Of a DNA stretch of 64,000 nt, positions 19,401-34,400 are shown one piece after another. A program made the position numbers and the translations under genes. The notes under the pieces were generated by a model. The model saw only the letters and a program-made list of their open reading frames with translations. It did not search any database and was not told the origin of the DNA. The stretch covers positions 186,001-250,000 of the forward strand of contig WMKK01000019.1 of assembly GCA_012295225.1 (NCBI GenBank), written 5' to 3'. Positions within the stretch are counted from its first letter, which is position 1. Each line of letters begins with the position of its first letter. The stretch is from Ostreococcus mediterraneus. Its lineage: Eukaryota; Chlorophyta; Mamiellophyceae; Mamiellales; Bathycoccaceae.

Positions 19401-22400
19401 ATGCCGAACACGCGGTGTCGACGGCGAAGCAGGCGCCGACGTAGCCAAACGTATACGACGTCCGCCCGGCGCACGCGCTCAATGCGCTTCCTGTCGCCGA
19501 ATGCGCGCTCGGTGCGATGTACGGCGCATAGAGTGTGGAATATTCCATGTGCTGCGCGCCGACGGCGACGATGACGTTGGTATCATCGCCGTACGGCGTT
19601 GATGTCGCGCATTCGAAGACGCATTCGAGAAATCCTCGATGTTGCGGGTCAACACGTTCAGCTTCGTGAATGCTCGTGAATGCGAATAACGCGCGGTCGA
19701 ATGCGTCGACACGCGGTAGAAACACACCAAATCGCATGCCTGCGGCGGCGTCGGCGGCGGGTGTGGGTTCGATGGTCCATCGGATGACCGGCACGCGCGT
19801 CGCCGGGTCAGCCGCGGGACGAAATCGTCCGGCGCGCGCGACGACCGCGAACGCCTTCGTCAACCTTGGCGCATCATCCACGACGACGCGCGTCATACCA
19901 TGCATTGTTGTTGTCTGCGTCGTCGTCGCGTTGCGTTTTGAATCCACGTACGCGGCGAGGGCGTCTATCGTTGGGAAATCAAAAGCCACCGTCGCCGGCA
20001 AATCCACGTCGCACGCGCTTGACACGCGCCGGCGCAGTTCGACGCTCGCAATAGAATCCAGCCCGGCATCCATCATCGGCGCCGAACACTCGAGTGATTT
20101 ACCCACGAGTGATTGCGCGATGTCCCGCACGACATCGAGCGCGGTGGTGATGACGACGTGTGGATTGGACGCCGGCGTTCCACGTGGCGTCGGCTCGGCG
20201 TCGCGTCGTCGTTCAATCATCGGCGACACCACGACGCACGGATGCCGCGCACCGTCGTTCGCGTGCAAGATGACGCGCATTAAGATGTGTGCGCCGATGT
20301 CGAATGGAAGCGCGCGCAAACCGACGCGCTCGAGCCGCGCCGCGGTCGTCCCGCTCGCGCTCGCCATGCCTCGGGCGTAGTCAAACGCGCCCCAACGTAT
20401 GGAGCGAACGTCTAATCCACTCGCGTACGCATCGAGCGCGTACGCATCGAGCGCGGCGTTGGCGGCGGCGTAATTTGCCTGGCCCGGGGCGAGCACGGAG
20501 GCGGCGATGCTGGAGAAGAAGACGCGAGATGCGGGCGGAGCGGCGTCGCTCCGTCGAAGGACGACGCGCGAGAGCGTGAGTTTCGGAGCGTAGACGCGAC
20601 GTAACGCGTCGTGCGTTTGGTTGCGCACTGCGGCGTCGCGGAGAACGCCACTGGCGTGGAGGACGACGCGGAAGTGCTGGCGACTCGCAAGGAGGTCGGT
20701 GGCGTTGACGTCGGTGCGGGAAGACGCGTCGGCGCTCGACGCCGTGACGACGCGACGCGGAGAGGGAGAATACGAACCGTCACGTAGTAACGGCGACGAC
20801 CTACAGCGGCCGCGACGGGCGACGAGACGCACGTCACAATCGGATGCGAGCAACACGCGCGCGATGGCGACACCGAGACCACCCGTGCCGCCGAAAATCT
20901 GCACACCGCCGCGCGTAGGATGCGGATGTTGCCCGCGCGGCGGCGCGAGCGCCGAGTCGCGCACGGTTCCGTGCGTCGTCGTCGTCGATTCTTCGCCACG
21001 TTCCGCGCGCGCACACGCGAATACAGCATTCAACGCATCATACGTCGTCGTCGTTGCCGTTCGTACCGCGTCTTGGTAGAGTTGCGCGGCGCTCAAGGCG
21101 ACGCCGACGAGGCGACATTCGCGAGGCGTCGCGCGTTCATCCAGTACGTCGTACGTCACGCGACGCGTCATCGACGCCTTACAACCTCGCCGCCGCCGCA
21201 CGTCATCACAACACTCGTCGTCATCGCGAACGACACCGCGCGCGCTGAACACCACCGTGCCATCGCGAGCATCGATCCAATGCGAGGACGATTCGGTTCC
21301 CCGTTCGACGCCAACCGTCGCCGCTGTTGGTTGGTCAGTCGTCGCGCGCGCGACGTCGACGCTTCGCACGCGTTGACACCACGGCGCGCCAGATTCCGCG
21401 CGCGCGATGCGCGCGATGTCTCGCGAGACAGTCCAGGCCCAGCGGCGCGACGCCGACGTGCGCGATGACCAAGATATGAAACGTTCCGCGTACGCGCGAC
21501 ACGATTCGGCTCGAATGGCTCCGCGACTCGAATACGCCACGGCGCTGACTGTTTTCGTTTCCATGTGCGACGTCGACGTCGTCGTCGTCGCGACGAAGGC
21601 GCGAATAATACAATCATTAGCACCAAACGCCCTTTCGGCAACTGCGACGATGAATTCGAACATCGACGACGACAACGACGAATGAGACGTAAACCTCAAC
21701 GCCGCAGAGTCCAAACGCGCGTCCGCGCGCATCATCATCGACTCTCCGCCGTGGTGCGGCCAATACGTGCGTCTATCTTCAACCGCACACGCTGCATGTG
21801 CCACCACGCGCACGTCATTCGCGCACGCATTCGTCGCACGCAGAATGACGTGCGCATTTGAACCTTGAAACGCGAACGCGCTCGCCGCCGACGTCGACAT
21901 CCATCCAGCGCTCATCCGCGTCTGTCGCGCCAATCCAACATCCACCACGCGCGCCGTCGCGAAAACCTCGCCCACGTGCGCATTCACGCGACGTAAATGA
22001 CACACGCTTTCATTCGCGCCCGCGTCGCGGGTGAGGGCATGGATGATGCGGGCGAGCGCGGCGGTCCCGCTCGCGGGTTCGGCATGGCCGCGCCAGGATT
22101 TCAACGCCCGCGGCTCGAGCGCGCGACACACGTCGCCGTACGCCGCCGTCGCGGCGTTCATTTCGATCGGGTCACCGAGCGCAGTTCCCGTACCATGCGT
22201 GTACAGCATCATGACCGCCGTCGCGTGTGACGCGTCGGCGAAGATCAACGCGGATTGGATGACGTCCCGCTGCGCCGCTCCACTCGGCGCCGTGAGCGAC
22301 GCGCTTCGGCCGTCTTGATTCATCCGCCCCGACGCCACAACCACGCCCTGAGGGTATCGTCCGTGATCGATACGCGCATCAAAAGTGATCACGTCCACGG

Positions 22401-25400
22401 CTTCGGCGCGCCCATAGCCATCGGCGGTGGCGTCGAATGTCTTTGAACGTCCATTTGAGCTCAACATGCCGGCGCTCGCGAGCGCTGAATGCGTGTCGGG
22501 CGCGCACATAATCGATGCCCCGCCCACGCACGCGCCGGCGATTCTCCCAGCACCGCGCATGGCATCGTTCGCGAGCGCCATGGCGCAGAGCGATGAGGAG
22601 CACGCGGTGTCGATCACGAGCGCCTGACCGCGCAAGGCGAATATAAATGCAATTCTGCCCGCGCAGCAGCTCGCCTCAGCGCCGACGCCGACGTACGCGT
22701 CCACGGGCGCGCCGACGATTCGTATAAGATTTCCATAGTCTTTCCCCGACGCACCAATGTACGACCCAATGTCATGCGAGTCATCCATCGGTGCGATGGC
22801 GCGACAGACGACGACGGCGCGGATGAGCAGGCGCTGTCGCGGATCGCACGCGCGCATTTCAACCGACGTCGTCGGCTCGAATGGACTCGCGTCGGTGCGT
22901 TGGATCACATGCGTCGGTGCGTACGCGCCAAACGCGTTGATTGGATCATTGTGCGCGTCGAAGAATTGCCGCGCGAGTGGGGTTTTCATGACGGCATCGA
23001 CGGTCGGGGTGGTGTCGTGGGCGCATCCGGACGCCGCGGCGGAGACTCGCGGAGCCGAGCGCGGTTCGGTTGGCTCGGGACGTCTCGCGATGGCGTTGAC
23101 TTTGACTTTGGATGTCGTCGTCGTCGACGACGTCGCGGCCAGCGCCTTGGCGGCGCTCGCGATGGTGGGATAGTCGAAAAATATCGTGCTCGGTGCGTCG
23201 GAACGCGCCAGAGCGGTGCACACGGCGCCGCGCAAGTCGACGGCGGTTAAACTGTCCAATCCGTGCTGCATCAACGGGTCGTCGACGCCGAGCGTCGTTC
23301 CGAGCGCCTGGGTGACGCACGTCGAGATGATGGTGCGAATCGCGCGCTCATCGAGCACTGTCGATGGAAATGCATTCGACGCGTCGTGTTTCGGCTCGAC
23401 TCGACGACGCGTGTGCGCCGAGGGAAAGAATGTTCTAAATCCCGCGGGGCCGCGAGCCAACGCGTGGACGTCGAGCGCCGCCGCGATGATATTCGCGCGA
23501 CACGTGACGCGCCATAGCGCCGCCACGCCCTCGCGCGCGCGCAGCGCCCAGATGCCCATGTGTTGTAATCTTCTGAGCGTGTGCGCGTGCCGCGTTGCCA
23601 TGCCGACGTCGGCCCAGGGTCCGAATTGGACCGAGCGCGCATCCGCGCCGGCGTTTCTGCGCCTCGCGACGTCGACGTCCATGGCACCATTCGCCGCGGC
23701 GTAATTCCCCTGCCCAGCCGCGCCGAACGCGCTGGCGATGGATGAACATGTGATGATGCGTGTCGGCGTCGCCGCGCGCTCGTCGCTGCGCATCGCGACG
23801 GCGATGGATTTCGGGGCGAAGACGACGCGGACGCGTCGAGCGGAATGTCTCGCGAGCGCTCCGTCGGCTAACGCTCCACCGGCGTAGAGTATCACGTCCG
23901 CATCCGCCAGGGCGTCCGTGCGCGCCGCGGCATCGCATGCCATTGCGCACGTCACATCGTCGCCGTCGTCGTGGAACCACGTCGCACGTGCGGTTCTGGA
24001 GACGAGCGCGAGACGACATTCGGGACACGACATTTGAGCCGCGAGCGCGCCGACGCCTCCAAATCCACCGACGACGAGCACGCGCACCTTGGCCCGCGCC
24101 GGTGGTTGCATTCGAGAACGACGTCGTCGAACGTTTGTACGTCGCGTGGCGGCGTGCGCGCGTAATTCGACCACGTCGCCGTCGTTGAATTCAACCGACG
24201 GATGTTTCTCAGCCGAGTCCTCGAGCTCGAGCGACTTGAACAGTCCATCCGCGTACGTCGCGCCGCGCGTCGAAAACCATCGCAGAGGAGGCGCGCATTG
24301 AAACGACGCGATGATGGATGTCGTCGTTCGTGTCGCATCGCGGGGTGTTGTCGCGAGCGATGGACACGCTGATCGCCGCGACGGCGTCGCCGCGACCGTC
24401 GCTGCGTACGCGCGGGCGGGCGGGCGGCGACCGAAGTCTGCGTCAATCGTCGTCATCGTCGACCCGAATGCTTTGGCGCATAAATCGACGATGCATGCTC
24501 GCGAGTTGAGATGATGTTGCGTCGTCGCTGGTGACGTCGTTGGTGCAATGCACGCCGCGGAGGAGACGCGGGTGGTGAAACCGCCGTCGACGTACGCGGC
24601 GCAGCCCACCGGGATACGAAGCGTCAGGTTTCTCCTCGATGTCGTCGCCGCCGCGAGCTGCATCGTGCCATCCACGGCGGCGATGTAAGATGCGATGCCA
24701 TCGTCGTTCGCACGAGGGCGCGTGATCGTTGCCGCACGATTTTGGTGGCTAGTCGCGCGACGATTTGCAAAGGCGAACCCGCCGCGCGACGTCGGTTGAG
24801 GAACGTGAACGGTCACTGGCGAAAGAAAGCACGTCATCGTCGTCGTCGCGCCGCCGCGCATCGCCAGCGCCCCCGAACGAGCATTCAATGTCACGTGAAA
24901 TGAAAGTTTCGCGAAAATGTGCAGAGACGTTGGAATGGCGCACGCCGTGGCAGCGAGCGGAGCGTCGTCGAGGACGAGGCGTCCGGCGGCGACAGCCGCT
25001 CGAAGCATTCCCGCGCCTGGAAATAGTGCGCGCGCGCGCACGGTGTGGTCTTTGGCGCCAACGCACGCCATGGCGTGTGCCATAAACGTCAACGTGCAGG
25101 GTGGTGAGGTGATATTGCGCGGTCGCGCGGTGGCGACAGCGATGAACGGCGCCGCGCGCACGGATGGTACGCACCATGCGCGCCGAGCGTCCATCGTCGC
25201 GCAGCGCGACTGCGCCGTGGTGATTCGTCCAACACGCGCAGCTGACGACGATAAAATGAGACTCACGTGCGCATTCGTGCCTTGAAACGCGAATGCGCTC
25301 GTGCCGGCGCGTGAAAAGTATGCACCCGCGCGATGGCGTCCAACCGACGTCCCGCCACCCAGAGCCATCGAATGTGTCTGCGCGACGACGACGACGGCGA

Positions 25401-28400
25401 CGTACGGATTTACCGTTGCCAATCCGCGCACGCCAACGCTGACAAAATGTGCGTTGTGCGCGATGACAGCGGTGATGGACACAATCCCCGACGCGGGTTC
25501 GGCGTGCCCGATGAAGCTCTTTGACGCTTCGAGCCGCGTCGTCGAGTCGTCGGCGGGCAGCGCGTTGACTTCAATTGGATCACCCAGTGGCGTTCCCGTG
25601 CCGTGCAAATGCATCGATAACAACAAATCATGTAAAATGGCGTTATCGCTTGCGTGACCGCGCGCGCGCATGGCGGCGGCGATAACGTTCGATTGCGCCG
25701 GACCGTTTGGGGCGGTGAGCGCCGAGCTTCGTCCGTCTTGCCCGACGGCTGTCCCACGTACCGTCAGCGGTAACCACATCGACCGGCGTTCAAAGCCAAC
25801 GTGGTCGTCTGCGTCATCGTCATCATCACTGTATTTGCAGGCACACAGACGCACGGCTCGATTCGCTTCAGCGCGCACGTATCCATCCGCGGCGACGTCG
25901 AGTGTCTTACATCGTCCCTCTGGGCTCAGCATCCTCGCCCGATGAAATTGCTCCGTCACGCGCGGACAGAGAATCACATTCACCCCGCACACGAGCACAT
26001 CACCTAGAACACTGTTTTGCAGAACCATATCCACGCGCGCGTGGTGCGCGGCGACGAGTGCAGAGGAACATGCTGTATCTACGGCGATGGCGGCGCCGGC
26101 GAAATCAAACGTAAAGCACACTCGGCCGGGCGCGACAGATATGAAATGACTCGTCGCATCGTACGCAGATGGTACCAACGATGCGCGCGCGGCAAGTTCG
26201 GCGTAATCGCGACTCGCAATGCCGACGTATACGCCCGTCAACGACGACGATGACGATTTTGAGATTTCTCCAGAGCCACCAAAGACGTCGAGCGCCGCGC
26301 GCAAGAGTAATCGCTGTTGGACATCGCACCGCGCGGCTTCATCGCGGTGTACGCCAAACACACCGGCGTCGAAGACATCGATGTTGGACATCTGAGTCAT
26401 AAACGTCGCTGGAACGTTGGCGTGGTTTGATTGACGCATGACGTCGATGTCCCAACGTTCGCGAGAGATGGGCCGAATGGCGTCGGCGTCGATGGATTCC
26501 GTAGAGCACCGCGCGTGGATGCATATCACCGTCGTCGTTGGCGGCGCGTGCGGCGTCATCGGTGTCATACCACTGACTAGTGGTGGATCTTTCGCTATCA
26601 TTGATGCGGATTGCACGCGGTTTTCATTGAATACGCGCGTCGCGAGCGCCCGAGCGGTTGGGTAGTCAAAAATCGCCGTCGAGGGCAGCGACACGTGAAA
26701 CGCTTGCGATATCGCGCTCGCGAGTTCCGTAGACGACACAGAATCCACACCAACATCCATGAGTGGAGCGTTTGGATTGATTTTCGCCGCCGGCATCGAT
26801 GCGGCACCGACGGTACGTTCGATGATACCGCACACGTCGCGCAGAATGTCATCCATCGACGTCGCCGTCGGCTTCTTTGATGCGCAATTCGGCTGCTGAA
26901 ACGCCGGCTTCGGTTTCGGGGACGTCTTGTCGACGTTTATTTCATCGTCAATGAAATTAATGAGATGTTCAAACAGCGCCGCATCGCGCGTGCGACCTGA
27001 GTTGCGCACGTACGCGTTCCAATCCACGCGAGCGACGCACGTCGTCAAAGACGTCTCATACATTGATGTGCGCGCAAACATCGCCATCGCGTCCGCAGGC
27101 GCCATAGACGGCATGCCTAGTGACGCCAGTCGTGATTGCGTTTCGCCCGTCGCCATACCGCGCGACGACGTCGCCCACGGTCCGAATTGCGTCGCGCGCG
27201 TTGGCTCGCCCCGTCGAGTTCCAGCCTCGCATCGCGCGTCGAGAATTTCATTCGCCGCCGCGTACACTGCTTGCCCCAACGAGCCGATGCACGACGCAAT
27301 TGATGTTAACACGGCGACATGCGCTATGGCGCGACGACTGTCGTCATCGGCGCGCTGCGAAAATGTGCCACATTTGGCGCTCACGCTCGCAAACGCGGCT
27401 CTCGCCGCTACGGTTCTCCACGCCGCGTCTGCCAATATTCCTGCGGCGTGTACAACCGTCGACGCATCGCGTGAAAACTTCGTTGTTAGCAATGCTTGCA
27501 CCACTCCCGTGTGAATGCACAGCAGTCTTTCGCCGCACGAGGTCCATGGGAGTATACGCGCTCGGCCGCGGCGGGACGAGGCGAGGACGACTGAGAATCG
27601 CGCGCGCATGAAATCGCGCGCAAAGCACGACCCAAGCGCGCCTGTACCACCCGTAATCACCATGCACTCACAATATCGAACCACATTCACATCCCTTGTC
27701 AGTGTGAGCGTCGCGCCGAGGCGACGATGACGATGCGAGCGCGTCGCCTTTGCCGCGCAAAGCCGTTCGACGCTCGTGCGACTCGTTTCGGCTCCGTCGA
27801 GCTCCACCCGACTCATCGTCGCCGTTTCCAGCGCCACCGATCGCATCGCGGCGTAAATACCATAAAACACGCCATCATCTGTCACCCGTGCGCGCGAAAA
27901 CGTCCACGGCGCGTGGAGTGCTGAGAGAACGCGCCTCGCATTTGGCGTTCGCGCGCCTTGGCTCGCTCGAACCGTCGGCGCTCCGCTCGCAACTACTCGA
28001 CGGCGTCGACACACGTACGCGCCCGTGCGCACCGATGACGCACCGCACACACGACGGCCGATGCACTTCGTGCGCAGTTGACGCGTACACATGTCACGAG
28101 AGACGTGAGAACTCATCGATAACGCGCGATGGATGTCAGACGCGTGGCCACCAAATGTCTGCGCGGCGTCGAGCCGAAACGCCTCAGTCGTCGCCGGGAT
28201 GCGTAACGATTTCGCGCCGTCATTCACGCGCCAAGTGGCGGCGATGGCGTGAAACGCGGCGTCAATTTCCCCGGCGCGCGAATCGCCGCGAGCGCGAGCG
28301 ATGACGGCGCGAACGACGACGGTCATGTGAACCGTAGGCGCAGACGCGGATGACATCGCTCTGAGCGCTCGTCGTCGAGACTCGCCGCGCGGCGTCGCGT

Positions 28401-31400
28401 GCAATGTCTGCGCCCGTGCGGCGCGCGACCCATCGAGACGCGCGACATCGATGCCAGGCGTGACGAGGTGGCACACCATTGTAAATGCTTCGTTCACGGG
28501 TAAAACGGCGATGAAGACGCATCGCTCGACGCCGCGGTCGCGGGCGGATGTCAAAGCGCCGCTCGCGAGCTCCATCGTCCCGGCGGCGGGGAATATCGCA
28601 CGCGCGCGCACGCAATGATCGCCGCACGCATTGCACTGCGCGCGAACTACAAATATCACGCGATCGGCGGCAAGTGAAATGTGAGGCGAGCCATTTGACG
28701 CCGAGCATGGCGGTGAGCAGCACCACATATCCCTGGCGTCCCATGTGTCTGTTCGCGTCCTCGCGACGCCTCCGTGTCCTCGCCCCGAACCGAACACCAC
28801 ACCGTGCGCATTCGTGCCCTGAAACGCAAACGCCGACACACCGTATATATCACGCGTCGCGGCGATGCGCGTGCGAGGCACGACGGGCACGGGTGTTGTC
28901 GGAGAGGCGGCGTCAAACGCGCGCGTCACGTACGGATTGAGCGCCCGCGCGTGCGGCGTTCCCACTCGAACACGCGTCATCAACGTTTCGCACGCATCGA
29001 CGAGCGATATCAACCCCGACGGCGACTCTGCGTGTGCCACAGATGCTTTCGTCGCGCCGATGATGACCGTGGTGTTTTTCGTCGCGAGCGTGGTGCACTC
29101 GTTTGCGGCTTCGATGTCGACGCTCGCGTCAAATGTAGCGAGCGCGGCGGCGATTTCAATTGGGTCCCCGAGCGGTGTTCCAGTACCGTGCGCCTCGCAT
29201 CCGCGCCGCGCCGCGTTTGCATTATTCGACGATGCCGCCAATGTCGCGCGCATCGCCGCGCGTATGCACGACGTTTGCGATGGGCCATTTGGGGCGGTGA
29301 GCGATGAGCTTCGACCGTCTTGGTTCACCGCGCACGCGCCGACGATGATGACTGACGCCGACGCTGACGCCGACGGTTGACGCCGCAACGCCAGCGTGGT
29401 TCCGGCTTCGGCGCGTGCGTACCCATCCGCCGACGCATCGAACGTTTTACATCGCCCGTCGCTCGCGAGCATGCCAGCGCGGGCAAACATCGCGCTCGTG
29501 GCGCAGTCAAACAGCGCGTTGACGCCGGCGACGATGGAACCCGACGACGATGACGCAGAGGCAACATGTAGCGCAGTGAGTCCACTCGAACAAGCGGTGT
29601 CTATCGCCACAGATGGGCCTGAAAATCCGAGCGCGAACGACACGCGCCCGGGAATGACGCTGACGAATGCCGCGCCAGTGGATATGAATGGACTTTGCGC
29701 GTATCCGTAGTCGATGACGAGACGTCGGTAATCGCACGTCGCGGCGCCGACGAAGACACCTACGTCGTCCGCAACGACAATTGCGTTTTTGTGAGCGCCT
29801 AGAGCTGCGTCGTCAATCGCCTGACGACGCCGTCCACGATCAGCCGATGACGTATTCGAGACGGCGACGTCTACGGCGTGCGCGAGCACGAGTCTTTGCT
29901 GCGGATCCATCACGACGACCTCGGCGCGCTGCATACCGAACACCACGGCGTCAAATGCGCGCCAAATGTCGGCGTTGAGGAGAAAGCCGCTAAACATGGG
30001 CGTCGCGAGGGTGCCCGGGGACCATCGCTCGAGGTCGACGCGGGTCACGCCGTCGTCCCCACGGTGGCGCCCCGGAACGTCCTTACGCGTCGCCGCGACG
30101 ACGGTGGACGCAGGGTTCAGATTGCTCTCACTCGCCGACACCGTTATGGTCACGGGCGCGGTCACCGTCGCTGTGGCGCGTCGTGTTTCTCTGTCTCCTT
30201 CTCCTCCTCTTCGAGCGGCGACGATGAACCGCTCGAGCGCCTTGGGCGTCGGATAATCAAACACCAACGTCGCCGGACACGCCACGTCGCCCAAAGCCTG
30301 CTCAAGCGCAGTAGTGAACTCCACAGCGCCGAGTGAATCCATGCCGAGCTCGAAGAACGGTGCATCATCGCTCGTCGGCGGATGGCCGAGCGCGCGGACG
30401 ACGGCGTCGCGTATGACGTCCCGAGCGTCGTCTCTCAAAGCTCCGATTTTTGGCGCACCCGAGACGCGTGCGCGATCGTCTTCGGCGTCACTACTCGCAC
30501 TGCGTGAATGTTTGTCGACGACGACGACGTGCGTCAAAAACGCTGACGCGGCGAAAACACTTGCATGCCGGTTCGCGTACCGCTGCCAATCAAAGGCGCT
30601 CGCGCTCATAATCCTCGTACTCACCCAGACGCCGCTCACGATCCGCCTCAAAGCCGCGACGCCAACGACCGGGTCGAGCACACCGATACCAATCGTTTCC
30701 ATGCGCGCCTCGACGTGCGCCGCCATGCCTTGGCCACCGCCCCAGGCGCCCCATTGCGCGCTCGCGCAGTCCACGCCCGCGCGAGACGTGACCAAAGCGC
30801 GCGCGTCCAAATGCGCGTTCGCCGCCCCGTACGCCGTCTGTCCGGCGTTCCCGAGCAACGCAGTGACCGAACTAAAGAACACGTGCATACTAGGTGCTCG
30901 AGCCATCGTTATTGCGTCCGAAATGTGAGTCTTTGGCGCGCAGACGGTCATGAGATTGCCGTATGTGACGTTTGGCGTTCCCGCGTCTGCGAGGACGCCG
31001 CCGGCGTAGAGCGCGACGTCGCACGATGGCATCGTATATCGTCCTTCCTCACGCATCACATAGTCGGCGCGAACCGCAGTCATCATCGCGTTGTTGATTG
31101 ATGCGGCGCATATGCGCGCGCGCGATCTTCCCGAACGTCCGATGAGACGCACGTCTGACGCCGCGGGCGAAAAGACGCTTTGAGCGCAGCGGCGGCCGAG
31201 CGCGCCCAATCCACCGAATATCATCACTCGTCGTCGCGAATCGCGCGCGCGAATGGTGCAGTCGCGCCAACGTAGTTCGTGTCGTGCGCTGCGCGCGCCG
31301 CCGCCGTCGCGACGCGCACATGCCACGTCGAGCATTCGAATGGATCGCGCGCCGTACGCCTCAGTCGGCGTCGTCCATACGTCCCCATCGTCTACATCCG

Positions 31401-34400
31401 TCGGTGCGTTCACCTGCGATGCGTGCGCGTCGACGCACGATATCGCACACGTGATTTCATGTGCCGCCGAACGCATCGCACCGCACAATACATTACCACC
31501 GGCTGTTCGCGTCGTTGTGCGCACCGCGATGCGATTGACGACGCGTCGTTCGGCGGCGAAACGCTGCGTCAGCGAAGCCGTGGCTCGCGCGGCGCTCACA
31601 TGTGTCATGGGCGCGCGGACGCCGCGCGCGATGTTTCCATGCGAGAAACGTGACGGTGTCGTGTCGGCGGTGCGTGCTCTCGTGACGTACACGGTTGTCT
31701 TTGTCTTTGTCGTCGTCTTTGCTTTTGTCCTTGTCTTTGTCGAAGACGTCATTCTTCGCGGTGGCCTAATGTCTAATCCATCGAGCGTGGCGACGTCTGG
31801 CATCCAATGCTCGTGCACGACGCGCGCATCGAGCGCGACACCGCGCGGACACGCGCACGACGCGCGTGAGGAACTCGCCGCCGCCGCTGACGACGACGAC
31901 GATGATGATGATGTCCGAGGTGCGGGACGCACGGCGGCGAGCGCGGCGGGCACGCGCGCGGCGGGACACCAATCGTCATCGTCGCGTCGTCGCCGATGTT
32001 GTAAGACGCCTTCGGCGAGGTGAATTGCGGCATCGAGCGCATAGACGTCGACGTGGAGCCCGCAGTCACGCGGCGCGCGGCGCGCGATTTTTGCCGAGAT
32101 TGCGTGTCTTTGACGTCGAATTCCGACTTTGACGTCGAACGACGAGCTGCGAACCCGCGAGTCAACGACGTGTACGACGACGACGCGGCCAAATAAATGC
32201 GTATGCGGCCGACACAATGGTCCTGTGGTGACGGATGCGCGACCGTCGTGTTTGCGCAACAATACATGAATTACGACGTCTTCGGCGTCTTTGGCGTCGT
32301 CTTCAGCGCTCAGTTGTAGCGGGTGCGGAATGACCACGTCGGATCCCACGCTTCGCGACCCATCCACCGCGGATTCGAGAAACAATTCAATCAACGCTGT
32401 CGCAGGCGCGATGGCTCGGCCGTGGATGACGTGATGATGCAGCGCCGCGGTGCGCGTCCCGCCGGCGTCGCGCCTTTGACATCCGCGAGCTGCGCGAGCG
32501 ACGTAAAGAATTCGTCCATACGCGACATCCGCGCGTCGTATCCACGCATGATTACGCCGAGCGAGCCAATGTGCGCGTTCATCCAACCAAAACGACGACG
32601 CACCGTGCGGCTTTGCAGTACGACCCACGACCGAAGACGAAGACGAACGCGCACGAGCCAATCCGTGCGCGTTTGTGCCTTGAAACGCGAACGCCGACGC
32701 CGACGCCGACGACGCGCCGATGAAACTCGCGACGATTCTCGGCACGATTGTCGCATGCACCACCGACGACGCGGCGGCGTTGAGATGCGCGTTGAGCGCG
32801 CGGATGTGAATCATCGCGTGTATCGTCTTACGGCTGAGGCTTTCGACGGCGCACAACATCCCGGCGACGCCGCTCGCGGGTTCGCTGTGCCCGATCGATG
32901 ATTTTACCGCGCACACGCGCATGACGGCGGTCCAACGTTCGTCATCGGTAGCCGCCTCGGCTGCGGCTGAACGAAGCGCGCCGAGTTCGATGGGATCACC
33001 TAACGGCGTCCCGGTGCCGTGGAGACACACCGACTCGACGGGTATTTGCGGTCCCGCGTACGCCTCTCGAATCACGCGCGTTTGCGACGGACCATTCGGC
33101 GCAGTCAATGAACTTGAACGACCGTCTTGATTTACGGCGACGTGTGCGAGTTCAACGACGCCGGTTCCGGTGCGAGTGCCGCTGCGCGCGTCGCCGACGG
33201 CGAGCGTTAATTTTACAAGGGCGTAAAACTCAGCGCGCACATACCCATCCGCTTCGGCATCGAACGTTTTGCACCGACCGTCGCTCGCAAGCATGTTTGC
33301 TGCGTCACACGCGATCGTCCACGCCACGTCAAACATTAAATTTACGCCGCCGGCGAGCGCGTGCGCGTGAAACTCAGTGTGACTGTTGGTATCCGCGCCT
33401 CTGCTCGCGTTTCGGGCGGCGACGAGCGACGACGAACACGCGGTATCGATCGCCTCTGCGCGTCCAGTGAGCGCGAACGTATACGACACTCGTCCAGCAA
33501 CGACACTGAGATGTGCTGACGTGGCGTAGTACGGTGAACACGCGTCGCGCGACGTTAACGTTTGGTATTCAATTTGCGACACGCCGACGTGCACCGAACA
33601 CCCTCGTCGACCATCTGGTTCCATCATCATCAGCGGCGTTGCCGCGCGAAGAATCACGCGTTGCTGCGGATCAATGATGCGCGCTTCAGTATCGACGATG
33701 CCACACGCGTGGGCGTCGAGCAGCGCGGCGTCGGTGATAAAGGCGCCGAAAGGTGGTATTCGGCGCCGACATCGCAGAGCGTCGGCGTCGGCGTCCCATC
33801 GGTCGGCGAGCGGGACGACGGCGATGGCGTCGGCACTCGGCGCGCACGCGTAACCAGCACTGGATGCAACGATGACGACGATGACAGATGCCGTCGCCGC
33901 CGCGGATGAACACACCACCGCGTCGGACGAGGAAGACGACGAGTTCACGAGCGCGGGTGCCGAGGACGCCAAAGACTCTGCGCTGGTTAAAAATTTCACC
34001 ACGTCTCTCGTCGTCGGGTAGTCAAACGCCAACGTCGCCGGAACGTCGACATCCACGACATCGCACAACGCAGTGGAGAGTTTTGCTGTCCACTGAATCG
34101 CGCGCGCGGATGTTAATCCGAGCGCCATGAGCGGGGTATCGACGTCGAGCCGCTCGGCGGCGTCGACGCCGAGGACGTCTCGAATCGTCATCCGTACGAC
34201 ATCCTCGACCGCATTCGTCGTCATCCGTACCGATGTACCACTGCGAGTATCACCAGAGCAACTCATAATAAACCCTGCCAACTCGCGAATCGTTGGGTAA
34301 TCAAACGCCACTGTCGCGCTCAAACGCGCCCTCGCGTCCTGAAATTCGCGCGACAACGCCTCGCCGAGCGCCACCACGCGCGCGGATGTCAATCCCATCG

